The notes below the pieces were generated by a model. The model had not been told where the DNA came from, made no database searches, and saw nothing but the letters and a program-made list of their open reading frames with translations. A program made the translations under genes and the position numbers. A stretch of 64,000 nucleotides of DNA from Roseomonas sp. (GTDB lineage Bacteria; Pseudomonadota; Alphaproteobacteria; Acetobacterales; Acetobacteraceae), in NCBI GenBank assembly GCA_020249435.1, contig JADCFQ010000005.1, forward strand, positions 124,001-188,000, in the 5' to 3' direction. Shown here in pieces: positions 7,072 through 16,230 of this stretch; positions within the stretch are counted from its first letter, which is position 1, and each line of letters opens with the position of its first letter.

Positions 7072-9771
7072 ATGCTCGACAAGGTTTTCGACCCCGCCGC
7101 AATAGAACCCCGCCTTTATGCAGGCTGGGAGGCTTCAGGCGCATTTTCCGCCCATCCGGAAAGCCCAAACCGCCCCTTCACCATCATGATCCCGCCGCCG
7201 AATGTGACCGGCAGCCTGCATATCGGCCATGCGCTGGATAATACCTTGCAGGATGTACTGATCCGCTGGCGGCGCATGCAGGGGCGTGATGCGCTGTGGC
7301 AGCCCGGCACCGACCATGCCGGCATTGCGACGCAAATGGTGGTGGAACGCCTGCTGGCCGAACAGAAGCAGCCGGACCGCCGCGCCATGGGGCGTGAGGC
7401 ATTCCTGAAGCGCGTTTGGGAATGGAAGGCGGAATCGGGCGGCACCATCACCCGGCAATTGCGCCGGCTTGGTGCTTCTCTCGATTGGCCGCGTGAGCGC
7501 TTCACGATGGATGAGGGGCTTTCAGCGGCAGTGCGCGAGGTTTTCGTCACGCTGCACCGCCAGGGCCTGATCTATCGCGACCGGCGCCTGGTGAATTGGG
7601 ACCCGAAATTCCTGACCGCGATTTCCGATCTGGAAGTCGAAAGCAAGGAAGTGAAGGGCAGCCTTTGGCATTTGCGCTACCCGGTGGAAGGCGCGCCGGG
7701 GCAGTTTTTGGTGGTGGCGACGACGCGCCCGGAGACCATGCTGGGTGATACGGCCGTTGCCGTGCATCCCGATGATGCGCGCTTCAAGGATTTGATCGGC
7801 AAGCGCGTGATCCTGCCGCTGCTGGGCCGCGCGATTCCGGTGGTGGCCGATGAGTATTCCGATCCCGAAAAAGGATCGGGTGCAGTGAAGATCACGCCTG
7901 CCCATGACTTCAATGATTTTGAGGTCGGGCGGCGCCATGATCTGCCCATGCCATCCGTCCTGGATGCCGAAGGGCGCGTGATGCTGGATGAAATCAGTAC
8001 GCATTTCGCCGCCGCTGAGGGCATTGCGGATCACGCCTTTGTGCGCGGGTTGGCGGGGCAGGATCGCTTTGCGGCGCGCAAGGCGATTGTTGCGCGGCTT
8101 GAGGAATTGGAACTGGTCGAGAAGATCGAGCCCCATACGCATATGGTGCCTCATGGGGATCGTTCCGGCGTGCCGATTGAACCGCGCCTGACCCTGCAAT
8201 GGTATGTGGATGCCAAGACTTTGGCGGCACCGGCTATTCAAGCGGTGGAAACAGGCCAGACCGTGTTTTCGCCCAAGCAATTCGAAAACATGTTCTTCGC
8301 CTGGATGCGCGACATCCAGCCCTGGTGCATTTCCCGCCAGCTTTGGTGGGGCCACCAAATCCCGGCCTGGTATGCGCCGGATGGTGAGGTGTTCGTCGCC
8401 CATACCGAAGAAGAAGGCCAAGCGGCAGCGCGCGCCAAATACGGCCAGCCGGTCGTGCTCACGCGTGATGAGGATGTGCTGGATACCTGGTTTTCCAGTG
8501 CGCTGTGGCCCTTTTCCACCATTGGCTGGCCGGAGAAAACGCCAGAGCTCGCGAAATACTATCCCGGCGATGTGCTGGTGACGGGCTGGGATATCATCTT
8601 CTTCTGGGTTGCCCGGATGATGATGATGGGCATTCATTTCAGGGGCGAGGTGCCCTTCAAGACCGTGTGCATCCATGGCCTGGTGCGCGATGAAAAAGGA
8701 CAGAAAATGTCCAAATCGCGCGGCAATGTGATGGACCCGCTGGAATTGGTGGATGCCTATGGCGCGGATGCGCTGCGTTTTACCCTATGCGCGCTGGCCG
8801 CACCCGGGCGCGATATCAAGCTGGGCCGGCAGCGGGTGGAGAGCTATCGGTCCTTCGCGACGAAAATCTGGAATGCGGCGCGGTTTTGCGAAATGAACGG
8901 CATTGCGGCTGGGGCTGGGTTTGATCCCGCCTCGGCCAGGCTGCCGCTTTCGCGCTGGATTTTGGACGCGACCAATGCATCGCTGGCCGAAGCGAATGCC
9001 GCGCTTGAAGGCTTCCGCTTCGATGATTACGCCAAGGCCTGTTATCGCTTCGCCTGGAATGATTTCTGCGACTGGTTCCTGGAATTCGCCAAGCCTGTGC
9101 TGAATGGCCCGGATGGCGCCGACAAGAATGAGGTGAAGGCGACCGCAGCGCATGTGCTGGGCGTGATTCTCCGCATGCTCCATCCCGTCATGCCCTTCAT
9201 TACGGAAGAATTGTGGCACCGCATGGGCTATGGCGCTGAGGGTAGCCTGATCCGCAGCCCCTGGCCCGAAGCCATGCAGGTTGCCGATGCTGCGGCAGCG
9301 CGCGTGGAATTGGATTGGGTGGTGCGGTTGATTTCTGAAATGCGCACGGTGCGGTCCGAGATGAATGTCGCCCCTTCCGTCACCGTGCCGCTGCTGATGG
9401 CCGGCGCCCGGCCCGAAAGCCTAGCGCGTGCGGAACGCTGGGCGGATGCCATTCGCCGCCTTGGCCGCGCCAGCGAAATCCGCGCGCTGAGTGGTGACCC
9501 ACCCAAGGGCGTGGTGCAGGCCGTGCTGGACGAAACCACGCTGATGCTGCCTTTGGCCGATGTGATTGACTTCGCCGCCGAACGCGCCCGCCTTCGCAAG
9601 GAACGCACGCGCATTGAAGGCGAAGTGCAAAAGGTTGAGGCCAAGCTTGGCAGTGAAGCCTTTGTCTCTCGTGCGCCGGTGGAGATTGTCGAAGAAAACC
9701 GCGAAAGGCTCGCGGCCTGGCAGGCGGAAATCGCGCGGCTTGATGCCGCTTTGGCGCGGATTGCGGATTAG
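7072..9771 (+). CDS. valS: Valyl-tRNA synthetase
   Basis: Class Ia aminoacyl-tRNA synthetase charging tRNA-Val, 899 aa, full length. HIGH lies at residues 50-53 in PPPNVTGSLHIGHAL and KMSKS at 545-549 in GQKMSKSRGNV. The CP1 editing domain contains VVATTRPETMLGDTAVAVHP and the DEYSDPEKGSGAVKITPAHDF block. The anticodon-binding domain follows, and the C-terminal coiled-coil tRNA-binding arm is seen in the charged helix from about residue 830 (AERARLRKERTRIEGEVQKV). A GGGGAAGGGAAG run gives a ribosome-binding site just upstream of the ATG. A possible -35 (TTGACG) is at 7037. Confidence 0.98.
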   Translation: MLDKVFDPAAIEPRLYAGWEASGAFSAHPESPNRPFTIMIPPPNVTGSLHIGHALDNTLQDVLIRWRRMQGRDALWQPGTDHAGIATQMVVERLLAEQKQPDRRAMGREAFLKRVWEWKAESGGTITRQLRRLGASLDWPRERFTMDEGLSAAVREVFVTLHRQGLIYRDRRLVNWDPKFLTAISDLEVESKEVKGSLWHLRYPVEGAPGQFLVVATTRPETMLGDTAVAVHPDDARFKDLIGKRVILPLLGRAIPVVADEYSDPEKGSGAVKITPAHDFNDFEVGRRHDLPMPSVLDAEGRVMLDEISTHFAAAEGIADHAFVRGLAGQDRFAARKAIVARLEELELVEKIEPHTHMVPHGDRSGVPIEPRLTLQWYVDAKTLAAPAIQAVETGQTVFSPKQFENMFFAWMRDIQPWCISRQLWWGHQIPAWYAPDGEVFVAHTEEEGQAAARAKYGQPVVLTRDEDVLDTWFSSALWPFSTIGWPEKTPELAKYYPGDVLVTGWDIIFFWVARMMMMGIHFRGEVPFKTVCIHGLVRDEKGQKMSKSRGNVMDPLELVDAYGADALRFTLCALAAPGRDIKLGRQRVESYRSFATKIWNAARFCEMNGIAAGAGFDPASARLPLSRWILDATNASLAEANAALEGFRFDDYAKACYRFAWNDFCDWFLEFAKPVLNGPDGADKNEVKATAAHVLGVILRMLHPVMPFITEELWHRMGYGAEGSLIRSPWPEAMQVADAAAARVELDWVVRLISEMRTVRSEMNVAPSVTVPLLMAGARPESLARAERWADAIRRLGRASEIRALSGDPPKGVVQAVLDETTLMLPLADVIDFAAERARLRKERTRIEGEVQKVEAKLGSEAFVSRAPVEIVEENRERLAAWQAEIARLDAALARIAD

Positions 9772-9774
9772 CGC

Positions 9775-9963
9775 ATGTTTGAAGGGGGCACTTTCAAGCT
9801 ATTCGCTGCCATTACAGTATTTGTCGGCGTGACAGTGCTGCTGACGAATGGCTTGGCGCGGCTTAATCTTGGCGGCGCGCCGGTCAGCCGCGCGGTGGCG
9901 CAATTCATCGCGGCCTTGATCGGCCTCGCGGTCAGTGTGGGTTTTTTATACGCAATCGGATGA
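9775..9963 (+). CDS. Small two-TM membrane protein, function unknown
   Basis: A 62-aa protein whose ATG is 3 bases after the valS stop. Two hydrophobic helices are visible, about residues 8-24 and 40-61, joined by a short loop ([11 protein letters not shown]). It lies between valS and ilvD in the same direction, so it is probably co-transcribed. I do not recognise the family. Position and compact two-helix form support a real gene, but no motif proves it. Confidence 0.6.
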   Translation: MFEGGTFKLFAAITVFVGVTVLLTNGLARLNLGGAPVSRAVAQFIAALIGLAVSVGFLYAIG

Positions 9964-9997
9964 TGGCGTAGGTCAATTTTGCAGGAGGAAAATGACG

Positions 9998-11716
9998 ATG
10001 ACGAAATGGGACAAGTCAAAACTGCCGAGCCGGCATACCACCATGGGGCCGGAACGCGCGCCGCATCGTTCCTATTACTACGCCATGGAATTGACGGCTG
10101 AGGAAATAGCGCAGCCTTTGGTCGGTGTCGCTTCCTGCTGGAATGAAGCAGCACCCTGCAATATCGCGCTGTCGCGTCAGGCACAGGCGGCAAAGAAGGG
10201 CGTGAAGGCCGCCGGCGCGACGCCGCGCGAATTCACGACCATCACCGTGACCGATGGCATCGCGATGGGCCATCAATCCATGAAATCCTCGCTCGCATCA
10301 CGCGATACCATTGCGGATTCCATTGAACTGACCATGCGCGGGCATTGCTATGATGCTCTGGTCGGCATTGCGGGCTGCGACAAGTCACTCCCTGGTGTCA
10401 TGATGTCCATGATCCGGCTGAATGTGCCATCGGTCTTCATGTATGGCGGGTCCATCATGCCGGGCAAGCATCATGGCCGCGATGTCACGGTGCTGGATGT
10501 GTTTGAAGCGGTGGGCAAGCACGCTGCCGGCGGCATGTCTGATGAGGAATTGGATGAGCTGGAACGCCATGCCTGCCCAGGTGCCGGCGCTTGCGGCGGG
10601 CAATTCACCGCCAATACCATGGCCTGCGTTTCAGAAATGATTGGGCTCGCGCTGCCGTTTTCGGCTGGCGCGCCGGCGCCGGATGAAGACCGCGACCGTT
10701 GGGCGGCGGAATCAGGCCGCGCCGTGGTGGAACTGATCCGCCGCAATATCCGCCCGCGCGATATCGTGACGCTCGATTCCCTGCATAATGCCGCAGCGAT
10801 TGTCGGTGCCACGGGCGGTTCCACCAATGCCGCGCTGCATTTGCCCGCCATGGCGCATGAGGCGGGCATTCGCTTCACCTTGCAGGATGTGGCCGAGATC
10901 ATGCGCAAGACGCCGCATATCGCCGACCTCAAGCCGGGTGGGCGTTACGTGGCGGCCGATGTGCATCGCATTGGTGGCGTGCCCATCATCATCAAGGCTT
11001 TGATTGATGGCGGCTATGTGAAGGGCGATTGCATGACCGTCACCGGCAAGACTATTGCCGAAAATCACCGTGAGGTGATTGTGCCGAAGGATCAGGATGT
11101 GGTGCGCCCCTGTTCCGATCCGATCAGCCCGATCGGTGGCGTGGTTGCGCTGAAGGGTAATTTGGCGCCGGAAGGTGCGATTGTGAAAATCGCCGGCATG
11201 GAAAAGCTCCGCTTCGAAGGCACGGCCCTTTGCTTTGACTGCGAAGAAGATGCCTTCAAGGCCGTTGAAATGCGCGCCTATAAGCCGGGCGATGTCATCA
11301 TCGTGCGCTATGAAGGCCCGAAGGGTGGGCCTGGCATGCGTGAAATGCTCTCCACCACCTCGGCCATCTATGGTCAGGGCATGGGGGATAAGGTGGCGCT
11401 GATCACCGATGGGCGTTTTTCGGGCGCGACGCGCGGCTTCTGCATCGGCCATGTCGGGCCGGAAGCTGCGGTGGGTGGGCCGATTGCGCTGCTGCGCAAT
11501 GGCGACAGGATCATCATTGATGCCGATAAGGGTACGATTGATGTCGCTCTTTCCGATGAAGAATTGGCCAAGCGCCGGGCCGAATGGAAGCCGCGCCAGA
11601 CCGATTATAATTCCGGCGTGCTCTGGAAATATGCGCAGTTGGTAGGCCCGGCCTATCTTGGTGCCGTGACGCATCCGGGTGGCGGGGCTGAGACCCATTG
11701 CTACGCGGATCAGTGA
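9998..11716 (+). CDS. ilvD: Dihydroxy-acid dehydratase
   Basis: Iron-sulfur lyase of branched-chain amino acid synthesis that dehydrates 2,3-dihydroxy acids to 2-keto acids; 572 aa. I start at ATG 9998, 9 bases after a perfect AGGAGG (9983-9988); ATG 9992 is only 3 bases from it. Cluster and active-site motifs are [32 protein letters not shown] and [21 protein letters not shown]. Substrate and Mg-binding segments include [19 protein letters not shown] and [18 protein letters not shown], with the C-terminal [20 protein letters not shown]. The stop is overlapped by the next gene (GTGA). It stands apart from other ilv genes. Confidence 0.97.
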   Translation: MTKWDKSKLPSRHTTMGPERAPHRSYYYAMELTAEEIAQPLVGVASCWNEAAPCNIALSRQAQAAKKGVKAAGATPREFTTITVTDGIAMGHQSMKSSLASRDTIADSIELTMRGHCYDALVGIAGCDKSLPGVMMSMIRLNVPSVFMYGGSIMPGKHHGRDVTVLDVFEAVGKHAAGGMSDEELDELERHACPGAGACGGQFTANTMACVSEMIGLALPFSAGAPAPDEDRDRWAAESGRAVVELIRRNIRPRDIVTLDSLHNAAAIVGATGGSTNAALHLPAMAHEAGIRFTLQDVAEIMRKTPHIADLKPGGRYVAADVHRIGGVPIIIKALIDGGYVKGDCMTVTGKTIAENHREVIVPKDQDVVRPCSDPISPIGGVVALKGNLAPEGAIVKIAGMEKLRFEGTALCFDCEEDAFKAVEMRAYKPGDVIIVRYEGPKGGPGMREMLSTTSAIYGQGMGDKVALITDGRFSGATRGFCIGHVGPEAAVGGPIALLRNGDRIIIDADKGTIDVALSDEELAKRRAEWKPRQTDYNSGVLWKYAQLVGPAYLGAVTHPGGGAETHCYADQ

Positions 11717-12129
11717 TCCGCGCGGCGCTGCTTGCCGTGATGCTCTGCGCTGCCAGCCCGCTGGCGGCGCAGGGCTTTGGCGGCGTGTGGCAAGGCAGGC
11801 TGACCTGTGATGCCGTGCAGGGCATCACCCAAGCGCCTTTGGCAGCGCCATTCACAATAAGGGTGGATGGGACGGTCGCGAAATATGAACGCCCGGTACT
11901 CTCGGCGTCCGGGGCGCGGACGGGTGCCTGGGAAAGGGGCGAAGGACGCGTTGGGGCGGATGGCGCTTTGGTGTTGGTGGGCGGGTCTTCCGGGCGCGGC
12001 TTTCATTATCGCGCACGCTATGAAGGGCGGCTTGGCGCGGATGGCGTCGCGCAATTTACCGGCACGCAGGATTGGATGCTGGATGATCGCGATTTCACGC
12101 GAATCTGCGCGATTGAATTGCGGCGGTGA
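11713..12129 (+). CDS. Small secreted protein, function unknown
   Basis: A 138-aa protein whose best start is GTG 11713, in a GTGA overlap with the ilvD stop; a TTG at 11698 is also in frame. The N-terminus [20 protein letters not shown] is a clear signal peptide. The mature part ([17 protein letters not shown]...) alternates short beta-strand-like segments with Gly/Asp turns and holds two Cys, in RLTCD and RICAIE, that could form a disulfide. I do not recognise a characterised family. Its last 15 codons ([14 protein letters not shown], stop) recur as a degenerate copy at 12621-12668, showing that a downstream duplication began inside this gene. Confidence 0.75.
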   Translation: MIRAALLAVMLCAASPLAAQGFGGVWQGRLTCDAVQGITQAPLAAPFTIRVDGTVAKYERPVLSASGARTGAWERGEGRVGADGALVLVGGSSGRGFHYRARYEGRLGADGVAQFTGTQDWMLDDRDFTRICAIELRR

Positions 12130-12146
12130 TCAAATATTTCGCATGA

Positions 12147-12240
12147 AAATGCCCTGATCCAGCCCGGCCGCAGCCATGGAGGCATGGTGACATTCCCTTG
12201 ATCCCAGAAGGATCAAAGGGGGTGTTTAATGCGCCTGCTG
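12147..12240 (+). repeat. Copy 1 of a duplicated leader region, with hairpin
   Basis: This leader of the first small lipoprotein gene matches 12686-12780. Shared blocks are AAATGCCCTGATCCAGCCCG, CAGCCATGGA, GTGACAT and GGATCAA with GGGGGTG before ATGCGCCTG. It holds a hairpin with stem TTGATCC (12198-12204) and GGATCAA (12210-12216), loop CAGAA, extended by CCC/GGG across a one-base bulge. The G-rich sequence after the stem (12218-12223) is the likely ribosome-binding site, so the hairpin could influence translation. Confidence 0.8.
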
Positions 12241-12609
12241 GCCTTGCCTGTCTCTGTAGTAATAATGCTTATGCTTGGCGGTTGCTTTGCCATTGGTGAG
12301 TATGAAGGCGGGTATTACGGCTATGAGCCTAACGCCAGCGTCTATGCGCCTCAGCGCCGGCATGCGCCTCCGCCTTTCTGGCATCGCGACCGTCCATGGG
12401 CATGGCGCCATCATGCCGGGCCACGGCACCATCCCGGTTCGCCGCCGCATCCGCGTCCGCTGCTGCCTTTTTCTTCCCCGGCATTGCCGCAACCTCGCCC
12501 CCATATCTTTTCCAGCCCGCCGATTCGTTCCACTCCGAGCACAGCGCCGCCCACCCGTTCTTCTCCCCCTTCCAGGCCGGCTTCGCCGCATCGGCCGCAC
12601 TCAAAATAA
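12229..12609 (+). CDS. Small Pro/His-rich lipoprotein (copy A)
   Basis: A 126-aa predicted outer-envelope lipoprotein. The signal MRLLALPVSVVIMLMLGGC ends in a lipobox (LGGC, Cys19). The first mature part (FAIGEYEGGYYGYEP) is Tyr/Gly-rich and the rest is low-complexity Pro/His/Ser/Arg (RRHHAGPRHHPGSPPHPRP and a tail rich in SPP and TPP). The His-rich part could bind metal, but this is a guess. It is a paralogue of 12769-12981, with the same signal and YYGY region but a longer Pro-rich tail. Two overlapping frames in this segment are also open, so the tail is less certain than the lipoprotein start. Confidence 0.7.
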   Translation: MRLLALPVSVVIMLMLGGCFAIGEYEGGYYGYEPNASVYAPQRRHAPPPFWHRDRPWAWRHHAGPRHHPGSPPHPRPLLPFSSPALPQPRPHIFSSPPIRSTPSTAPPTRSSPPSRPASPHRPHSK

Positions 12610-12620
12610 CAGCGCTTTGG

Positions 12621-12668
12621 TGCGGGCGAGATTTCACGCGGGTTTGCGCCGTTGAGGGCCGGCGTTGA
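12621..12668 (+). pseudogene. Degenerate copy of the 3' end of the 11713-12129 gene
   Basis: These 16 codons read CGRDFTRVCAVEGRR and stop, matching the last residues [14 protein letters not shown] and stop of the secreted protein at 12085-12129. There is no start or upstream part, so it is a truncated by-product of the duplication that produced the second lipoprotein gene. Confidence 0.75.
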
Positions 12669-12685
12669 CCATACCGGCGTCATAG

Positions 12686-12780
12686 AAATGCCCTGATCCA
12701 GCCCGGCGGCAGCCATGGATCAATTGTGACATCAACCGTGATCCTAAAGGGATCAATGGGGGTGCCCGATGCGCCTGATT
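12686..12780 (+). repeat. Copy 2 of the duplicated leader region, with hairpin
   Basis: Matches 12147-12240. Here the hairpin is TGATCC (12739-12744) paired with GGATCA (12750-12755), loop TAAAG. The loop has changed and the outer stem is weaker, while the six core base pairs are kept. The GGGGGTG before ATGCGCCTG is also kept. Retention of the core stem in both copies suggests function or recent duplication. Confidence 0.8.
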
Positions 12781-12981
12781 ACCGTGCCGCTTTCGATGTT
12801 GCTGCTGCTATTGACGCTGAGCGGTTGCCTGGCGCGCGGTGATTACTACGCGCCGTCTTATGGTTATGGCGGCTATACGCACCGTCACCATTACAATTCC
12901 TACCGCGCCTTCGAACCGGCGCGGCATCATCACCACGCCGGGCCACTGTTTCCACATCGGCCAATCTGGAAGAAATGGTAA
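12769..12981 (+). CDS. Small Tyr/His-rich lipoprotein (copy B)
   Basis: A 70-aa lipoprotein. The signal MRLITVPLSMLLLLLTLSGC ends in lipobox LSGC (Cys20). The mature part is Tyr/Gly then His-rich (YYAPSYGYGGYTHRHHYNSY, then RHHHHAGPLFPHRP). Its start, signal, YGY segment and HHAGP motif match copy A, but the long Pro/Ser tail is absent. Function unknown; a small surface or metal-binding lipoprotein is possible. It is convergent with the pirin gene, 7 bases apart. Confidence 0.75.
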   Translation: MRLITVPLSMLLLLLTLSGCLARGDYYAPSYGYGGYTHRHHYNSYRAFEPARHHHHAGPLFPHRPIWKKW

Positions 12982-12988
12982 GGGCGGA

Positions 12989-13699
12989 TCAACGATCCGC
13001 CACTTCCACCATCACCAATTCGGCATCTTCGCTGGCGGTAATGGTGATGGCATCCTCCGCCCGGATGGCAAGGCCATCACGCGCGCTTGCTTCCACGCCA
13101 TTCACGCTGGCCACACCACGCGCCAGCACCAGATAGGCCGCGCGCCCCTCCGCCAGTGGTTGCGTCAGGCTTTGCCCCTTGGCGAGCGTCGCCGCCATCA
13201 CCGCGCCATCCACATTGATGGCAAGCGCGCCCGTGTCAGCATCGGCAGGCCGGCCTGATGCCAAAACTTCAAAGCCTGCCTCGCGCTTTTCCTTGGGGAA
13301 TTTCTTGGCGCCCCAGGAAGGCGGCAGGCCGGTGCGGTCCGGCATGATCCAAATCTGAAACAGCGTGGTGACACCTGGTTCCAGATTATATTCCGAATGG
13401 ACAACACCGGTCCCGGCACTCATGACCTGCACATCACCGGCTTCGGTGCGGCCTTCATTCCCCATGCTGTCCTTATGGGTAATGGCGCCCTGCCGGACAT
13501 AGGTGATGATTTCCATATCCCGATGCGGGTGCGGGTCAAACCCCGTGCCGGGCGCGATTTCATCATCATTCCAAACCCGGAGCCGCCCCCAATTCATGCG
13601 CGCAGCATCGCGGTAATGCCCGAAGGAGAAATGGTGATTGGCATTGAGCCAACCGAAATTCGCCTTACCCAGGCTATCAAAGGAACGGAGTTCGATCAT
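12989..13699 (-). CDS. Pirin family protein (YhaK-like bicupin)
   Basis: Bicupin of the pirin family, 236 aa from ATG 13699 (MIELRSFDSLGKANFGWLNA); an open extension to 13765 is unlikely. The N-terminal cupin has the metal-site residues FDPHPHRDMEIITYV (two His), and later His and Glu in GTGVVHSEYN. The family also has YVRQGAITHKDSMGNEG and FQIWIMPD. YhaK-type pirins can act as quercetin dioxygenases in vitro, but the physiological role is usually unknown. It lies downstream of the universal stress gene on the same strand (101-base gap), so a stress-related operon is possible. Confidence 0.9.
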   Translation of the reverse strand: MIELRSFDSLGKANFGWLNANHHFSFGHYRDAARMNWGRLRVWNDDEIAPGTGFDPHPHRDMEIITYVRQGAITHKDSMGNEGRTEAGDVQVMSAGTGVVHSEYNLEPGVTTLFQIWIMPDRTGLPPSWGAKKFPKEKREAGFEVLASGRPADADTGALAINVDGAVMAATLAKGQSLTQPLAEGRAAYLVLARGVASVNGVEASARDGLAIRAEDAITITASEDAELVMVEVADR

Positions 13700-13800
13700 G
13701 GTGATCCCATCTGGCCGCTTGTGGCCCTTGCGGTGCAGATAGGGCGGCTCTGCGGGCGGCGCCATACCGCCCGCGCAATACTGTTATGCGCGCCCCAAAC

Positions 13801-14679
13801 TCACCTGCACATCAGCACGGGAATTTCCGCATTCTCCAGCACATGGCGCGTCACACCGCCCAGGATCAATTGCCGCAGGCGGGAATGGCTATAGGCGCCC
13901 ATGGAAAGCATATCGGCGCCGAAATCGCGCACCGCGCCCAAAAGCCCCGCGCCCACATCGCGGGTTTGCGGCTTGAAGGGCACAAGTTCTGCTTCAATGC
14001 CATGCCAGCGGAGATAGGCCTGAATGCCCTCGGCCTTCGGGCCACGGCGCTGATATTCATCGGCGCAGAGAATACGCACTGCCTTGGCCTGATGCAGCCA
14101 AGGGAGCGCCGCCGCTACCGCCGCCGCACTTTCCGCCGTGCCATTCCAGGCGATGCAAATGCGCGTGCCAATCGCCGCCGGCGGTGTGCGCGGCGCAATC
14201 AATACGGGCCGGCCGGAATCGAACAGGATGGCGTGCAGCGCATCGCTGCTGGAGACATCCTCTCCCGCTTCGGGGTGCGGCACCACGGCCAGATCGTAAA
14301 GCCGTGATTGCTGTGCGACGACATCTTCTTCCCGCCCCACCATGGCTTCGAAGGAAAGCGTGGGGCCGCTGGTTTTCGCCGCCGTGTCAGGATTATCGGC
14401 GAGTGTCACATCGCCCAGATTGGCGGTGAATTTCTGGAACAGGTTTTTGACGCGATCCGCCCTCTCCCCGCTTTCGCGTTCAGTGGCGGCCATCATTTCT
14501 TCGATCATCGCGCCGGAAAGCCCTTCCCCGGCGAGCGGCGCAACATCGCGCGCATCCACGCGCACATGCAGGCAATGCACGTGCGAGCCCCAAATGCGCG
14601 CGGCAATCAAAGCGGTGCCCAAAGCGGATTCCCCCGCGGCGGTGCCGGTCAGCGGCAGCAATAGACGGCGATAGGCCAT
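13801..14679 (-). CDS. Universal stress protein with two Usp domains
   Basis: Cytoplasmic tandem-Usp protein, 292 aa. I choose ATG 14679 because GAGGAGG lies about 8 bases upstream; a TTG two codons earlier is in frame. The N-terminal domain starts YRRLLLPLTGTAAGESALGT and the C-terminal domain starts near residue 165 (RICIAWNGTAESAAAVAAAL). The second domain ends with the nucleotide-binding pattern MGAYSHSRLRQLILGGVTRHVL (G-x2-G-x9-G-S/T-like, partly degenerate). A perfect 7-bp inverted repeat at 14717-14734 lies just upstream. Likely a stress-response factor of unspecified function. Confidence 0.88.
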   Translation of the reverse strand: MAYRRLLLPLTGTAAGESALGTALIAARIWGSHVHCLHVRVDARDVAPLAGEGLSGAMIEEMMAATERESGERADRVKNLFQKFTANLGDVTLADNPDTAAKTSGPTLSFEAMVGREEDVVAQQSRLYDLAVVPHPEAGEDVSSSDALHAILFDSGRPVLIAPRTPPAAIGTRICIAWNGTAESAAAVAAALPWLHQAKAVRILCADEYQRRGPKAEGIQAYLRWHGIEAELVPFKPQTRDVGAGLLGAVRDFGADMLSMGAYSHSRLRQLILGGVTRHVLENAEIPVLMCR

Positions 14680-14716
14680 GGCCAAGCCTCCTCATTACTT
14701 TGGTTTTGTTTTACGT

Positions 14717-14734
14717 CGTCCCAGATATGGGACG
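14717..14734. promoter_or_regulatory. Inverted repeat upstream of the Usp gene
   Basis: CGTCCCA GATA TGGGACG is a perfect 7-bp inverted repeat with a 4-base spacer, 38 bases before the Usp start. On neither strand does a T-run follow at once, so it is a better candidate for an operator or leader hairpin than a terminator. Confidence 0.35.
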
Positions 14735-14748
14735 GATTAGCGCATATT

Positions 14749-16230
14749 TCAGCCCATGACGCCAAGGGCCTGACGCGCGGCACCCAGCGCATCGCCGGCC
14801 GCATCCAGCCGGTGCCAATCAATCGCGCCGGGGTCAGCCTGGGCTGAGCGTTCCAGAACGGCAATGGTCGCGTCAGAGGCATCGCCGCGCCGCGCCAGGA
14901 TGCGCGATTTCAGGATTTCCATAGGCGCTTCAAGCCAAAAGCCCTGAAAAGCCACGCCGACACGCGCCGCGATTGCCGCCGCCCGCTGCCGATGCCCCGC
15001 ATCCAGAAACATCGCATCCAAGGCAACCGCATGGCCCTGGCGCAGCGCGGCCTCGGCATTCATGAATAATTCTTCATGTGTGGCGGTACTGATGGCCTCG
15101 GTATAGGCCTCGGGCGGCAGAGGCGCTTCGGGGGCCAGGCCAAAGCGCCGTTTGCGCAGCTCATCTGAACGCAACAAAAGCGCGCCCGGTGCGGCACCAA
15201 GCGAAGGGGCCAGGCCGCGCGCCAGGGTGGATTTGCCCGTACCTTGCAGCCCGCCCACCGCAATCAGGCGTGGCGGGGGCGGCGCCAGATATTCCGCCGC
15301 CGCGCCCAGCAGCGGCACACCATCCCGCCCGCGTGCGGCTTCGACATGCGCGCGCACCAGGGCGCGGAGCGCAAGCCAGAGCGGCAGCAGCCCAAGCACC
15401 TCATAATCGCCCGACCGCGCCAGATAACGGTTCAGCACGCGATTCGCCGCCACCCGCCCGGCCTGCCGGTCCAAATCCATCAGCAGGAAGGCAAGATCAT
15501 AGCCGGTATCAATCCGCGCCAAAGCCTCATCGAATTCCAAAGCGTCAAAGGGTGTGGGCTTGCCCTGCCAGAGGCACAAATTCCCCAAATGCAGATCGCC
15601 ATGGCAGCGCCGGATGCGCCCTTCCGCCGCGCGGGCCATAAGCGAGGGCACTGCACGATCAAGCGCTGTCTGGAAGCATGCGGCCAAAGGTGCGATCGTG
15701 GCCTCGGGCAACCCCGCCGCGCGGGCGGCACGCAGATTGCCCGATAGGACTGCCTCCATGGCGCCGGGCGCGTCCGGCACCTCCACCCTGGGCGCTGCCT
15801 GATGCAGCGCGAAAACCGCATCGCCCATGGCATCCAGCAAGGCAGGCGTCAGGCCGCCCCGCGCCGCCACCGCATCCAGGAAATCCTCAGCTGGGATCGG
15901 CGCCATGCGGAGCACCCATTCCAGAACCTCCCCCGCCCCGCCTTCCTGCAAACTGCCATCAGGGGCGCGGGTGATGGCCACCACATCGCGGTAAATCGCC
16001 GGTGCGGCGGGCTGGTTCAGCTCCAATTCCCGGCGGCAGAAATGCGCCCGCGCTGCCAGGGGGCTGAAATCAAGAAACCCCAGCGCGACGGCCTTCTTCA
16101 TCTTCCAGGCGGTGTCCCGCCCGACAAAAATCGCCGAGATATGGGTTTGAATGGGCGCGGCGCCGGCAAGCTGCTCCAGAAAGGCGGCCACTTCCGCCTG
16201 ATTCTGGGGAATGCCGGCGGGGAGCGTCAC
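14749..16230 (-). CDS. Two-domain protein: APH-like phosphotransferase plus P-loop kinase
   Basis: A 493-aa protein. The N-terminal half is APH-like (aminoglycoside phosphotransferase fold, COG2187 type) with the catalytic Brenner loop [15 protein letters not shown] near residue 210 and a metal-binding Asp in [14 protein letters not shown]. The C-terminal half (from about 325) is a zeta-toxin/AAA-like kinase with Walker [11 protein letters not shown] and [11 protein letters not shown]. The two-domain family is widespread and not known for antibiotic resistance; the substrate is unknown. Translation begins with GTG 16230, overlapping the pdxH stop as GTGA, so it is tightly coupled to pdxH. Confidence 0.85.
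   Translation of the reverse strand: MTLPAGIPQNQAEVAAFLEQLAGAAPIQTHISAIFVGRDTAWKMKKAVALGFLDFSPLAARAHFCRRELELNQPAAPAIYRDVVAITRAPDGSLQEGGAGEVLEWVLRMAPIPAEDFLDAVAARGGLTPALLDAMGDAVFALHQAAPRVEVPDAPGAMEAVLSGNLRAARAAGLPEATIAPLAACFQTALDRAVPSLMARAAEGRIRRCHGDLHLGNLCLWQGKPTPFDALEFDEALARIDTGYDLAFLLMDLDRQAGRVAANRVLNRYLARSGDYEVLGLLPLWLALRALVRAHVEAARGRDGVPLLGAAAEYLAPPPPRLIAVGGLQGTGKSTLARGLAPSLGAAPGALLLRSDELRKRRFGLAPEAPLPPEAYTEAISTATHEELFMNAEAALRQGHAVALDAMFLDAGHRQRAAAIAARVGVAFQGFWLEAPMEILKSRILARRGDASDATIAVLERSAQADPGAIDWHRLDAAGDALGAARQALGVMG

Noticed and set aside
12275-12716. Several overlapping frames in the lipoprotein A region
   Set aside because: Only the 12229 frame has a signal peptide and lipobox with a matching paralogue; the others are by-products of low-complexity codons, although one of them contains the 12621-12668 gene-tail scrap.
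14749-16230. Aminoglycoside resistance gene
   Set aside because: Only the APH fold is shared. The fused P-loop kinase and the link to pdxH point to a housekeeping family not known for resistance.
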